Source: Siphlonurus alternatus (Eukaryota; Arthropoda; Insecta; Ephemeroptera; Siphlonuridae). From it: a DNA stretch of 64,000 bases. The DNA lies in contig OX463788.1 in assembly GCA_949825025.1 (NCBI GenBank), positions 29,753,715 through 29,817,714 on the forward strand, given 5' to 3'. Below are positions 46,220 to 52,109 of the stretch, in pieces (position 1 is the stretch's first letter; each line of letters opens with the position of its first letter). The translations under genes and the position numbers were made by a program. The notes under the pieces were generated by a model, which had not been told where the DNA came from, did no database searches, and saw only the letters and a program-made list of their open reading frames with translations.

Positions 46220-46918
46220 TACATATATTATAGGTAAGAAATATTGACAATAATTATGATTGCAATTAATTTTCTGCCTTACCTTGGCGGGTAAACACGG
46301 TGTGGGTTTAAAATAATTATATATATCAATTAATATAATTATATATATATATATACAATGTATCGATTGGAAAGACGAAAAAAACGTACAAAAACACTTA
46401 ATTGATTCGGTGAATGTTTATATTATTTATTAATTAACATACGGCATATAGCTATAGCTAGCTAGTATATATATAAGCCAAAATAAAAAAAATTCATACA
46501 TTTATTTATATATATAATTATACATTTGGGGGCATACATGACCAAATAAATGTGTCAATTGCCTAAAAATACCACCCAATCATATACATGCATACATTAA
46601 ATATATAAATTTTATTTATTTTTTTTATTCACATTAAAAATACATATATTTATTATATATTAATTTATAAGATAGTGAAACACAATTAACCATAAATACC
46701 TTCCATGAAATTTTATGGCCAAATGCATCAAATTCCAGAGCAATTGGAAAATCTCCTCTTTCATAAAAGCGTCGGAATGCAGTGGGTTTATTCGGTGGCC
46801 TAGGTTTGCTTGCTTCTGCGCGAGGTGGTGGATCTATTCTTACGTGTTTTTGTGCTGCCTGAATTGTAAATGCAGGCACTTTCCTCACTGAAACTCTTGC
46901 TTGAGCTGCTGTGGGCAT
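11371..46918 (-). CDS. PACRG: PACRG (parkin co-regulated gene product), four coding exons
   Basis: Minus-strand exons 46700-46918, 36666-36837, 34815-34964 and 11371-11534 join in frame with GT-AG borders to about 234 residues. PACRG bridges the A and B tubules at the inner junction of axonemal doublets. Family signatures are in order: [15 protein letters not shown] (exon 1), [13 protein letters not shown] and [12 protein letters not shown] (exon 2), [15 protein letters not shown] (exon 3), GDGIDYSQ and [15 protein letters not shown] near the C-terminus (exon 4). The first ATG shown (46918-46916) lies close to a possible splice acceptor, so a further 5' exon is possible. Introns are 9.9, 1.7 and 23.3 kb and are packed with transposons. 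The gene converges on MCM10. Confidence 0.93.
11548..11850. mobile_element. Foldback MITE of the TTGCAGAAATGGATAGAGGG family (copy 1)
   Basis: Inverted halves, each containing TTGCAGAAATGGATAGAGGG and a TGACGTCACGAG-like segment near the centre. The right end continues to GTCGATACTC as in full copies; the left end is cut at the PACRG exon. Related copies are at 25250, 35993, 39044, 45488 and 51707. Confidence 0.75.
12026..12101. repeat. (TA)n array
   Basis: TA dinucleotide run of about 75 bp in the large PACRG intron. Confidence 0.9.
12418..12863. mobile_element. TTAA-flanked foldback MITE (copy 2)
   Basis: TTAA at 12414-12417 and 12864-12867 bracket inverted halves with AAGGTTACGCCAATCAG-type ends and the shared TTTGATTAACATG-like block. 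Same family as 1879 and 30804. Confidence 0.65.
13090..13350 (-). mobile_element. 5S-related SINE, body and 3' end only
   Basis: On the minus strand this copy carries the SINE body found at 62,069-62,460 and 42,953-43,323, with a 3' end near a run of A. The 5S-like head is missing. It is diverged, and the match ends near ACCCCAGGGATA at 13,350. Confidence 0.6.
13840..15377. mobile_element. Diverged TIR element enclosing a decayed ORF
   Basis: About 190 bp at 13,840-14,035 (AAGATTTTTAGATTTTTCAAA and following) is repeated inverted at 15,170-15,377, with many differences. The outer ends look like TACARGGTG then CAAAG, reminiscent of Tc1/mariner termini; this is inference. Between them lies the open frame at 14308-14775. 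Confidence 0.5.
14308..14775 (+). pseudogene. Unidentified transposon-like ORF with a Cys/His cluster
   Basis: An open frame of about 155 codons runs from a stop at 14305 to TAG at 14773-14775. It shows [19 protein letters not shown], then [17 protein letters not shown], then [17 protein letters not shown]. The last is a CxCx2Cx3Cx4Hx2C pattern that could bind zinc. The layout (RH-x-ITR, then a zinc-like cluster) resembles the tail of some LINE ORF2 proteins, but I do not recognise the family. No upstream partner domain is intact, so it is probably a fragment of a mobile element. Confidence 0.4.
15830..16362 (+). pseudogene. LINE reverse transcriptase fragment, decayed, + strand
   Basis: Short pieces in shifting frames give IPQGG near 16,035, an [19 protein letters not shown] stretch near 16,090-16,150 and [17 protein letters not shown] residues near 16,310. 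PQG and YADD are core RT motifs. Several frameshifts are present. It ends just before the 3' tail of the minus-strand LINE. Confidence 0.6.
16363..16528 (-). mobile_element. 3' tail of minus-strand LINE, split by the Ty3 element
   Basis: Continuation of the LINE coding remnant at 29,345-30,700 on the far side of the LTR element. On the minus strand it ends in an AAATAAATAAAT-type simple repeat, a common LINE 3' end. Confidence 0.55.
16529..17018 (+). repeat. 5' LTR
   Basis: 490 bp, TGTCACA...TGTGACA. Contains AATAAA at 16901-16906. A perfect tRNA T-arm-like hairpin (ACGGG, loop TTCGACT, CCCGT on the minus strand) lies within the first 25 bp. Near-identical to 28857-29344. Confidence 0.93.
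17020..17038 (+). other. Candidate primer binding site
   Basis: Immediately after the LTR, TGGTGGAGACGCTCGGG starts with TGG, the complement of a tRNA CCA end. I cannot name the tRNA. Confidence 0.55.
17167..18801 (+). CDS. gag: gag polyprotein of the Ty3-type element
   Basis: Open frame of 544 codons from ATG 17167 to TAG 18799-18801. Residues about 160-320 form a retrotransposon gag (capsid-like) region, with [32 protein letters not shown] and a later [12 protein letters not shown] poly-proline tract lies near residue 380. Near residue 470 is a zinc-knuckle pattern Cx2Fx4Hx4C in which the second cysteine is Phe (TTT, 18583-18585), followed by an Arg/Gly then Asn-rich tail that may bind RNA. 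The N-terminal 150 residues are acidic and low-complexity. The frame is uninterrupted, unlike pol. The frame ends on the slippery heptamer. Confidence 0.9.
   Translation: MDGLGGRILHGLASLRRSRRAQGLSPSPIFVPPQNPVWLDFSNISGDSSGQEERSLEVVNELDETNYNELPDQLSEVHFVPPPPPQPDHPVYENVPQINRELNQNLNPDIIIVETSDDSSVDNNNSTTNDMSLESQGPPNQNNNMENQVIRHVSNRVPNAVIDPGLFQGTTTENIGTYLDQFEIIARANDWNDDQKCKYLPCFLRGSARLWYNNFLRTPAAIGLNWNALTQALRGHFNSKSYVELAETKLSLRFQGETEPFETYYYDVLNFCNIVDSNMAELQKVRHLIRGMRSSLMEKIYPLGCSTAAELLQHAITHEAARFASAQRTLMATLFDPNLLGSSSAASVTSQQVGGGSATLANPLSALTKLGALPADPPPPPPPPPPPVATVETSSASATPAGVASADTTQILKELTDELKALRAERSGQPGMVNAITTPSDPPYSGGYSDQYRGDFWSPPSRAWNGLPICTFFGGRNHNEYSCFYRFGYPRSGRGNNRGRFSGRFNNNNGFRNNNNNKNNNRGRNNGSNNNGNNNQNGNSNAGN
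18792..18801 (+). promoter_or_regulatory. -1 ribosomal frameshift site between gag and pol
   Basis: G GGA AAC TAG in the gag frame: a canonical X XXY YYZ heptamer (GGGAAAC, 18792-18798) directly before the gag stop. The pol frame is -1 to gag and is open through this point. The direct repeat TTAGGCCAG follows within 30 bp. Confidence 0.85.
18799..20828 (+). pseudogene. pol: pol, first part: protease, reverse transcriptase, start of RNase H
   Basis: Open in the -1 frame from before 18799 to a TAA at 20826-20828. The protease active site LDSGAG is at about 18,949 and LLLGNDF at about 19,150. RT follows: [20 protein letters not shown], then [23 protein letters not shown] and the catalytic YLDD near 20,290. 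The thumb and connection region ([17 protein letters not shown]) and the first RNase H aspartate ([15 protein letters not shown]) come next. The stop falls in RNase H just after SRSLS. Without the stop the frame would continue, so this is a recent nonsense change. It is translated by frameshifting from gag if at all. Confidence 0.9.
20829..21870 (+). pseudogene. pol: pol, second part: rest of RNase H and integrase N-terminal and core
   Basis: After the TAA the same frame continues through [15 protein letters not shown] 1-nt frameshift near 20,908-20,913 then moves to the frame carrying [11 protein letters not shown] and the conserved DVDGLSR end of RNase H. Integrase follows: an HHCC zinc domain (H-x3-H at [16 protein letters not shown]), the first catalytic Asp in WGIDLLGPF and the second in SDQGVEF. 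The frame then runs off to a stop at 21868-21870 because of a further shift near 21,810. Confidence 0.88.
21804..22205 (+). pseudogene. pol: pol, third part: integrase core C-terminal side
   Basis: Starts in the frame reached after an apparent 8-bp tandem duplication (TGTATGGG twice, about 21,806-21,821) that shifts the reading frame. It contains the catalytic Glu in GLTERLN and the conserved [16 protein letters not shown] block. It runs until the CACTA-like insertion at 22206. Confidence 0.85.
23922..24087 (+). mobile_element. 5S-related SINE, 3' fragment
   Basis: Matches the 3' half of the SINE at 42,953-43,323: TTTCCACGGTTCCCTCAG, GCTGGGACGCGTAA, and an end ATCCTTGT followed by a run of A. 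No 5S-like head. Nested in the CACTA-like element. Confidence 0.65.
24131..24676. mobile_element. Foldback MITE with TTAAAGTAGAGTGAGCG ends (copy 1)
   Basis: Left and right arms of about 230 bp are inverted: TTAAAGTAGAGTGAGCG at 24131 and its complement ending at 24676. Both contain AATTTTTTGTGGTGAAGC-type blocks. TTAA borders suggest a TTAA target. Other copies are at 51007, with half copies at 53124 and 57847. Confidence 0.75.
25250..25395. mobile_element. Half copy of the TTGCAGAAATGGATAGAGGG MITE
   Basis: Left arm only, from GAGTATTGACC through the central TGACGTCACGAGACG, then replaced by a CAAT-type microsatellite (25,396-25,440). Confidence 0.7.
26050..26247 (+). pseudogene. pol: pol, last part: integrase C-terminal tail
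   Basis: Resumes after the CACTA-like insertion with GQKVLID, then an in-frame TAA at 26074-26076, then [20 protein letters not shown] and [11 protein letters not shown], ending TAA 26245-26247. This is the usual chromo-less tail after the integrase core. The env frame opens at once afterwards. Confidence 0.82.
26248..27264 (+). pseudogene. env: env-like glycoprotein, N-terminal part
   Basis: Open frame right after pol, with first ATG at 26296 and a hydrophobic leader (about [15 protein letters not shown]) that fits a signal peptide. It then has scattered cysteines and several N-x-S/T glycosylation sites (NGTI, NLTN, NITS). A long helical stretch rich in Asn, Lys and Leu follows in the second half. 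Class I fusion-type envelopes of errantivirus-like elements have this plan. The frame stops at 27262-27264, but the neighbouring frame continues with matching envelope-like sequence, so a 1-nt shift near 27,243-27,252 divides one ancestral gene. I infer an envelope from position, leader, glycosylation sites and the membrane anchor downstream, not from a firm family match. Confidence 0.72.
27245..28360 (+). pseudogene. env: env-like glycoprotein, C-terminal part with membrane anchor
   Basis: Open in a second frame from about 27245 to TAA 28358-28360. It begins with [13 protein letters not shown] and has a cysteine-rich ectodomain (motifs [14 protein letters not shown]). More glycosylation sites follow (NKT, NWT, NLT). 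A strong transmembrane segment ([18 protein letters not shown]) and a second hydrophobic stretch ([15 protein letters not shown]) precede a basic stop-transfer run and a tail of about 57 residues ending in prolines. Together with the upstream frame the gene would be about 700 residues. It is defective here because of the frameshift. Antisense to PACRG. Confidence 0.75.
28361..28841 (+). other. 3' untranslated region of the Ty3-type element
   Basis: Non-coding, AT-rich, with an AATAATAATAAAAAG tract near 28,560. It leads to the polypurine tract. Confidence 0.6.
28842..28856 (+). other. Polypurine tract
   Basis: GAGGAGGGGGTGTAG immediately before the 3' LTR, the expected plus-strand primer. 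Confidence 0.8.
28857..29344 (+). repeat. 3' LTR
   Basis: 488 bp, same termini as the 5' LTR. AATAAA at 29227-29232. Followed by the ATAT duplication. Confidence 0.93.
29345..30700 (-). pseudogene. LINE (non-LTR) reverse transcriptase, 5'-truncated, minus strand
   Basis: Minus-strand pieces in three frames. The first (30,658-30,305) has [26 protein letters not shown] and [12 protein letters not shown]. The next (30,308-30,051) has [20 protein letters not shown] and the catalytic LYADD. The tail (29,671-29,372) has [14 protein letters not shown] and YNKLP. These are RT motifs of jockey/CR1-like LINEs; the endonuclease half is absent. Several shifts make it a dead copy. It is in the sense orientation of PACRG, and its 3' tail continues at 16,363-16,528. 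Confidence 0.85.
30804..31194. mobile_element. TTAA-flanked foldback MITE (copy 3)
   Basis: Arms of about 190 bp, nearly identical when inverted, containing AAGATAACACGAACAATCG and GTCCCATTTGATTAACATG. TTAA follows at 31195-31198; the left side reads ATAA. Confidence 0.75.
31331..32710. mobile_element. TA-embedded foldback element, family 2
   Basis: Begins TGTTACCACCAAAAACCG, then AATTCGGGCAAAAGCCG, and ends with the complement at 32710. TATATA lies on both sides. Arms of about 300 bp are chains of hairpins around CAAAACTAGTTTTG and CAAAACCCGA against TCGGGTTTTG. The termini and the subterminal CGAATTCG are shared with family 1, but the module sequences differ. The middle (31,680-32,400) is AT-rich, then GC-rich, with no ORF I can support. 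Confidence 0.78.
32776..33651 (-). mobile_element. Penelope-like element fragment with inverted arms
   Basis: Arms 32,776-32,957 and 33,476-33,651 are inverted copies (ATGCGTAAAACTACAATTA at the ends). Between them lies a GIY-YIG endonuclease remnant on the minus strand. Penelope-like elements often carry terminal repeats in inverted arrangement. Each arm holds a sequence resembling a hammerhead ribozyme core. Confidence 0.65.
33220..33475 (-). pseudogene. GIY-YIG endonuclease remnant (Penelope-like ORF C-terminus)
   Basis: Read on the minus strand: [19 protein letters not shown] and DEH, then after a frameshift [14 protein letters not shown], a stop, then [18 protein letters not shown] and EMTRRG. 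The YVGE, R-x2-EH, ADH, and KVI-x3-ES-x3-RK-x2-EA order is that of GIY-YIG nucleases fused to Penelope-like reverse transcriptases. The RT part is absent from this window. At least one frameshift and one stop. Confidence 0.75.
33652..33728. repeat. (TA)n array
   Basis: TA dinucleotide run abutting the end of the Penelope-like arm. Confidence 0.9.
34348..34737 (-). repeat. 390-bp dispersed repeat, copy 1 (LINE-tail-like)
   Basis: CACACGATCAACAAACAAG to AAGATACCATT, repeated in direct orientation at 35490-35879 with the same length and only a few substitutions. On the minus strand, short pieces resemble the C-terminal tail of LINE ORF2. The two copies flank PACRG exon 3. Confidence 0.85.
34815..34964 (-). 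CDS. PACRG: PACRG third coding exon
   Basis: 150 bp, acceptor GTGCAG and donor GTGAGT on the minus strand, phases 1 and 1. Encodes [37 protein letters not shown] and KNKN. This is the heart of the ParcG helical repeat domain. Confidence 0.95.
35490..35879 (-). repeat. 390-bp dispersed repeat, copy 2
   Basis: Same unit and end points as 34348-34737. Confidence 0.85.
35993..36311. mobile_element. Foldback MITE of the TTGCAGAAATGGATAGAGGG family (copy 3)
   Basis: A full copy: GAGTATCGACCTCAAT at the left end and the complement at the right. The central TGACGTCACGAGGCG is inverted to CGCCTCGTGACGTCA. Lies in the short PACRG intron. Confidence 0.8.
36390..36548. mobile_element. Small TIR MITE
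   Basis: TATAGTCTTGCAAGCGAAAG at the left is matched by CTCGCTTGCTGGACTATAG at the right, with the inner GGAAATGACGT also inverted. About 45-bp arms. Confidence 0.65.
36666..36837 (-). CDS. PACRG: PACRG second coding exon
   Basis: 172 bp, donor GTGAGT, phase 0 start. Encodes [36 protein letters not shown] and [12 protein letters not shown]. Confidence 0.95.
38484..39535 (+). pseudogene. Decayed transposon-associated gene with CXC cysteine cluster
   Basis: Reads [12 protein letters not shown], then [15 protein letters not shown], an [12 protein letters not shown] segment after [10 protein letters not shown], then [18 protein letters not shown], and finally [15 protein letters not shown] followed by [14 protein letters not shown] before TAA. 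The CIIC box, W-H-x-x-C-H segment and terminal CXC cluster occur together in uncharacterised proteins spread widely in invertebrate genomes, which suggests a transposon family. Several frameshifts and stops are present, and a MITE (39044-39366) interrupts it before the cysteine cluster. It lies inside the long-TIR element, so it may be that element's own former protein. Confidence 0.65.
39044..39366. mobile_element. Foldback MITE of the TTGCAGAAATGGATAGAGGG family (copy 4)
   Basis: AATAGAGTATCGTCCTCAA at the left and TTGAGGACAATACTCTATT at the right. It interrupts the CXC pseudogene. Confidence 0.8.
40790..41690. mobile_element. AT-rich foldback interrupted by a hAT MITE
   Basis: Left arm about 40,810-40,892 plus 41,414-41,440; right arm about 41,580-41,690. 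Matching blocks include AATTTGTCTAAGTTAGT against ACTAAACTAGACAAATT. The hAT MITE at 40893 splits the left arm. Confidence 0.55.
40893..41413. mobile_element. hAT-type MITE with TTCGCG repeats
   Basis: CAGAGATGCAAATCTTCGCG at the left and an end GCGTTGCATCACTG. The 8-bp duplication ATAATTTC is at 40885-40892 and 41414-41421. Both ends are packed with overlapping TTCGCGAA and GCGCGAA palindromes. Confidence 0.88.
41700..41765. repeat. (TA)n array
   Basis: TA dinucleotide run; less pure TA-rich DNA continues to 41,848. Confidence 0.9.
42370..42439. repeat. (TA)n array
   Basis: TA run within the family 3 foldback. Confidence 0.9.
42953..43323 (+). mobile_element. 5S-related SINE, 5'-shortened
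   Basis: Starts within the 5S-like box C (GTACTTGAATGGGTAATGGG) and then carries the body ACGCTGCTCCCTCCCTGGGG, GTCCGTCCTGACTGAG and GCTGGGACGCGTAA, ending ATCCTTGT plus A-rich tail. Same family as 62,069-62,460. Confidence 0.75.
44157..44240. repeat. (TA)n array
   Basis: Long pure TA run before the next foldback element. Confidence 0.92.
44246..45474. mobile_element. Foldback transposon with CAGGGTGGACAC ends
   Basis: Arms of about 590 bp: CAGGGTGGACACAAAAAGTT at 44246 and the complement ending at 45474, meeting near 44,870. The flanks are TA-rich. The ends resemble Tc1/mariner termini. No transposase. Confidence 0.8.
45488..45815. mobile_element. Foldback MITE, TTGCAGAAATGAATAGAGG subfamily
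   Basis: ATGGACAACATACATG then TTATTGCAGAAATG at the left; the inverted counterpart is at the right. Same subfamily as 51707. Confidence 0.7.
46025..46355. repeat. Palindrome centred on TG/TA microsatellites
   Basis: ACCCGCCAAGGTAAGACAG near 46,084 and its counterpart CTGCCTTACCTTGGCGGG near 46,276, with AATTGCAATCATAATTATTG between. The centre is (TG)n(TA)n(CA)n at 46,155-46,220. Confidence 0.7.
46700..46918 (-). CDS. PACRG: PACRG first recognised coding exon
   Basis: Encodes from ATG (46918-46916) a basic, low-complexity leader, then [20 protein letters not shown] and HKISWK before a GTATTT donor. A possible acceptor (CCCACAG) lies about 10 bp inside the frame, so the true start may be in an upstream exon. 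Confidence 0.88.
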
Positions 46919-47051
46919 GAAGTAACTAATTACTGAACATTTTAAAGTGAAATTATATTAAATCGATTTACACTAAAGATATTCACAGAAAGTTGCATAG
47001 CAACCATGTCAATAAAATAAAATATAATTATATATATATATCTTTATATCA

Positions 47052-47052
<1 letters not shown>

Positions 47053-47140
<88 letters not shown>
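47053..47140. repeat. (TA)n array
   Basis: TA run upstream of PACRG exon 1. Confidence 0.9.
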
Positions 47141-47143
<3 letters not shown>

Positions 47144-47589
47144 CGAGTTTTTGTTTTATGCATAATAATTTATATTTTTATGGCCTGGAAAAGTAATAGG
47201 CATTGAAAATATTGTAAAATACATTTTCAATGAAAATACAAACAACAATATAAAATTAAAAATGCGATAATATGGCAATTAAAAGTAAAAAAGGAATATA
47301 TGTTTCAAAAAGTTCTAACTCCTGTGGGAATGTTTTTAGTTAACACTTTTTAAATATTTCGCACATTTCTCTTCGACCAATCGAACAACAATTAAATTAA
47401 TTCAGCCGATTCAGCGGCCATCATTTTTTTTTACAACCAATCAACAAATTTTTATTAAAATGTTTTGAAAATAATGACCTCTCATTGGCTAAAATATCTG
47501 TGACCGGTTGCTGCCTGCTGTTTAGATTCAGAGCGAACTCAAGTACGCTCTGTTAGATTTATAGATGGCATCACATGGCATTTTTTGAG

Positions 47590-49140
47590 TCAAGGTGGCT
47601 GGATAGTAAGGTGGGGACACGGAGCTGCTGCCCCCTCGCGGCCAGTGAGGAACTACAAAAAAACAGTTGAGGATCGCGTTTTTGGATCCAATTTCATCCG
47701 CGAAAAATTCAAACGGTGTAATAGAAATTCATGAACATCGGGACGATGAGCCATTAAAATTCTTTTAAATTGTGTCTATCTTCTTCAGAATTTAACATAG
47801 AGTTTATTTCTATCACAATTTTACCCACAGTTATACTGTAAATATGACTTGATGGCTTTTTCAGTTCCATCGTTTGAATTTTTCGCGGATGAAATTGGAT
47901 CCAAAAAAGCGATCCTCAACTGTTTCGACTGTTTTTTTGTAGTTCCTCACTGGCCGCGAGGGGGCAGCAGCTCCGTGACTTATCCCAAGGACGCTACAGC
48001 AAGGTGGCTGGATAGTAAGGTGGGGACACGGAGCTGCTGCCCCCTATACGGACAGTGGCGAACTAGAAAAAAAGAATTGAACATCGCCTTTTTGGAGTAA
48101 AAACGCCGTCCGAAATGCGCAAAAAGCGTGTTCGAAAACCTAAGGAGTACTCCGTGCAGGTTTACGAACATGCTTTTTGCGCATTTCGGACGGCGTTTTG
48201 GCTCCAAAAAGGCGATGTTCAATTCTTTTTTTCTAGTTCGCCACTGCGCGTATAGCAGGGGGCAGCAGCTCCGTGACTTATCCTTACTGTAGCGTCCTTG
48301 GACGCGGGCGGACTCAAGAAGGCTACAGTTAGGAGGTGCCACGCTCCGTGCTGCCCCCAAGCGGATAACGCAGAACTAGCAAATGCAGATGACAGTCTGA
48401 TATCTGAAGCAGATTTTGTCCGCGAAAAATTCAAACGATGGAACTATAAAAGCCAGCAAAAGTCTTATTTACAGTACAAATGTGGGTAAAATTGTGATAG
48501 AAATAAATTCTACGTTAAATTCTGAAGAAGATAGACTTAATTTAAAAAAATTTTAATGGATCATCGGCCCGATGTTGACGGATTTAATTTACACCGTTTG
48601 AATTTTTCGCGGACAAAATCTGTTTCAGAAATCAGACTGTCATCTGCATTCGCTAGTTCTGCGCTATCCGCTTGAGGGCAGCACGGAGCGTGGCACCTCC
48701 TAACTGTAGCCTTCTTGGGCGGACTCAAGGTGGCTGTATAGTAAGGTGGGGACACGGAGCTGCTGCCCCCTCGCGGCCAGTGAGGAATTACAAAAAAATA
48801 GTTGAGGATCGCTTTTTTGGATCCAATTTCATCCGCGAAAAATTCAAACGATGGAACTGGAAAAGCCATCAAAAGTCGTGTTTACAGTATAAATGTGGGT
48901 AAAATTGTGATAGAAATAAACTCTATGTTAAATTCTGAAGAAGATAGACTCATTTTAAAAGAATTTTAATGGTTCATCGGCCCGATGTTCATGGATTTCT
49001 ATTACACCGTTTGAATTTTTCGCGGATGAAATTGGATCCAAAAACGCGATCCTCAACTGTTTTTTTGTAGTTCCTCACTGGCCGCGAGGGGGCAGGAGCT
49101 CCGTGTCCCCACCTTACTATTCAGCCACCTTGGGCGGACT
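47590..49140. mobile_element. Cluster of related foldback MITEs
   Basis: Four inverted units abut. Units at 47,590-47,995 and 48,726-49,140 share GTGGGGACACGGAGCTGCTG and TTTGGATCCAATTTCATCCG. The unit at 48,002-48,295 is a hairpin with CGCCGTCCGAAATGCGC arms. The unit at 48,310-48,715 has AGGAGGTGCCACGCTCCGTG arms. All share a GCTGCCCCC-like motif and TTTGAATTTTTCGCGGA ends. The frames that run through them repeat in both strands and are not genes. Confidence 0.7.
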
Positions 49141-50294
49141 CTACAGTGCGCCTGAGACCTGGCGGACAGACTGGGAACTAATTATGACGTTTCATACCAG
49201 GCGACCAAGGTCACCGCCATTTTACCCAGCCCGGCAGCCCGGGCCAGCCCGGGCTGGCCCGTGAATTCAAACGCACTCATTTTCTTCTTCACACAAATAA
49301 TGAGCACAGAAACTGTCGTAAGCAATTAAAGCCGCTGCAGCAACAATAATTTAATTAATCCATCCATTTTTATGGTACTAAACAAAATAACTCGCCAAAC
49401 ATCTGTGGGGGCGGAGCCAACTATCATGGGCGTGTCTATCGGTTTAGAAAAAAAAGTGTTTTTTAAAAATATCCATAGAGTTAATATTATATAGAGAGGC
49501 TAACCAGTAGGTGGCGCTCGTGTCCTCGGCCGAGCGCGAAATGCTACTGATGTTTGAAACGGGGGTTGATGACGTCACTATAGGAACTAACAATGTTAAA
49601 TTTAATCGGTCAATATTGCTCCACATACAATGAATATTACAAAATAAGCATAACAACATGTTAATAATCATATTATTTTTATTAAATATTTTTTTAGTAG
49701 GCGATATGAGAGAAATAAACGTAAATGGAAGTGTTAAAGAAATAATTATTTTAAGTTGGTACTCGTACAGCAACGAAGTAAAAAAAACGAACAATAACAA
49801 CACAGCATGGAGGTAGTGGAAATTCAGTCGGAGTTGCCCTGAATATAATTAAAATACAATCTACATTTGTGATATAAGTGTAATTACACGTTTTCTATAC
49901 AGTTTAATATGAATTTTAGATATTATGTGAATGAAATGAAGCTAGTGAAGCATGTGAAATGCCCAATAAATGCGCTGCCTGTGGCGCTGCCGATGAAGGA
50001 TGCAGAAACCGCACAAAGAAAATGGCATAATATCCTTTCATAAGTATAAGTAAGTAATATGCAAACACAAACCTTTACGTACGTAAGCTAATAAGTAAGT
50101 ATGCATACTAACCAATCCCCTTGTTTATAATATTAATGCTGTCAGATAGGTTTTTTGCAGATTAAGTTTCATTTTAGGTGCAACTAATTTTTATTATTTG
50201 AATATATAATTATTAAAATACTTTGCATGCCACATAAATTCTAATATATATTTTATAACTTATAAAACTTATAAGTTATGAAGTTAGAAACCAA
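49141..50294. other. GC-rich patch and unassigned DNA upstream of PACRG
   Basis: 49,200-49,265 is GC-rich with CAGCCCGGGC repeats. TGACGTCA-like sites and GGCGCTCGTG lie near 49,510-49,580. It could hold a promoter for PACRG or another gene. A short open stretch near 49,930-50,040 is too weak to call. Confidence 0.3.
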
Positions 50295-50559
50295 CATTTA
50301 TGAGGAACTGTCTGGGTCTACGCCGGTCGTAGACGCATTAAATCTACGCCGGAACTTTTTCAATGTTCAAAACATCCGTGACGTCACCCGACGTAGCTCT
50401 ATTAAACCTACGTCGGTTGTATGAAACATATGATTAATGACGTCACTGATATAACAAATGCAATAAACGAGGCTGAAATTCAAATTTTTTACTCGATCCA
50501 AGGATAAAGGATTAAAAGGATAAAAATTTAGTTTATACTGCGGCAGTTGTGGTCACACC

Positions 50560-50708
50560 ACTATGGCTCACAGTTTGTGTCCTGCTTGACGAGGTCTTGA
50601 GGTCACCAGCTCCCTGAACTTCTCAATCCTGTCCACGCCCACCTCCGCAGACCCCAGCAGATTCCACTCTCTCGCCGTCCTCCTTTGACTGCATCTGCAT
50701 GACTCGAT
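50560..50708 (-). other. Exon-like minus-strand segment, unidentified
   Basis: After a possible acceptor the minus strand encodes QRRTAREWNLLGSAEVGVDR, then IEKFRELVTSRP, and stops. It is GC-richer than its surroundings and is present only in the left arm of the outer inverted repeat. I do not recognise it. It could be a captured or displaced terminal exon. Confidence 0.35.
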
Positions 50709-51006
50709 CGTACGTGTAATTATATATTATATATATAATTATATATTATAATAATTTATTGTAATAATTGTAATAAACGGTATTTTAATATGCAGAGTCT
50801 ATAATATACTGTAGTAATTTTTATATTTATTTACTGTAAATATAATATATATATAGTGTATATAATTAAATTAAATTATTAATATATATATTATTAAATT
50901 ATATGTATAAGCAATTATATAATATATATAAATATAAATATACTAAAAAAAATATAAAAATAAATATAAGGCAGTGCAATTAAAATTAAGCGGAGAGGTA
51001 TTTAAA

Positions 51007-51672
51007 GTAGCTAGAGTGAGCGATTGCATTTTTTTTAATATTTTATTTTCTAAAATTAGTTTAAGCTGCCCTTTATTGAGAAATGAAAACCAAAAAATTC
51101 CATCTCAAATAGTTTCACCACAAAAAATTCCCAAAGTTGGTGTTTCGATCGGAGGCCTTTGACGTGCAGCCTTATGGAACATAAAACCGCGTTTTACTCC
51201 AACATTTTCTGAACTGTATGCTACCATTTAAAAAATACCTACGTAATCTATGATGAATTCTTTAATGGATTTTTAAATAAAAAAAAAAAATTACGGAGCC
51301 GTTTTTTCGGAAAAAAATCTTTAAGTTTTTAAGGGTATTAATTCCCATAAGGATTTTCATGATTTTTTTCCAAGAAAACGACCCCGTAAAAAAAATTTTT
51401 ATTTGAAAATTCATTAAAGAATTCATCATAGATTACGTACGTATTTTTTAAATGGTACCATAGTTCAGAAAAAGTTGGAGTAAAACGCGGTTTTATGTTC
51501 CATAAGGCCGCGCTGCACGTTAAAGGCCTCCAAAACACCAACTTTGGGAATTTTTTGTGGTGAAACTATTTGAGATGGAATTTTTTGGTTTTCATTTCTC
51601 AATAGAAGGCAGCTTAAACTATTTTTAGAAAATAAAATATTAAAAAAAATGAACTCGCTCACTCTACTTTAA
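51007..51672. mobile_element. Foldback MITE with AGTAGAGTGAGCG ends (copy 2)
   Basis: Arms of about 330 bp meet near 51,345. Same blocks as 24,131. The left end is slightly disrupted (AAGTAGCTAGAGTGAGCG). Confidence 0.75.
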
Positions 51673-51706
51673 AAAAAACTTTCCGGCAAAAGAAATAAAA
51701 GCGTGA

Positions 51707-52057
51707 ATGGACAACATACATGAAAAAATTTTATTGCAGAAATGAATAAAGGGTGCCAAATTATGCAACTCTGAATTTTTTCAGATTTTTTTGAGACCCG
51801 GGACTATTTTTAAATAGTTATTGAAAGTCCTGTGATTTCAGTTAGCACCTCTGAATTCTTAATAAGAAAGGATATAGAGACTTGATGTACGCCTACTGAC
51901 GCCTCCAGGACGGGCGCGTGGCCGCACTTTCAATAATTATTTAAAAATAGCTCTGGGTTTAAAAAAAAATCTGAAAAATTTCAGAGTAGCATAATTTGGT
52001 ACCCTAGCTCTATTCATTTCCGCAATAAAAATTCTTCATGCATGTTGTCCATTATAG
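51707..52057. mobile_element. Foldback MITE, ATGGACAACATACATG subfamily
   Basis: ATGGACAACATACATGAAAA at the left; the right end GCATGTTGTCCAT. Same subfamily as 45,488. Confidence 0.75.
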
Positions 52058-52109
52058 GCGAAATATTATATTAATCGAAATTCCTTATGAGAAATTTACC
52101 CACAAAAAT

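Noticed and set aside
47849..48902. Repeated frames with FEFFADEIGSKKAI-type peptides
   Set aside because: They run through inverted MITE units on both strands and change at unit borders.
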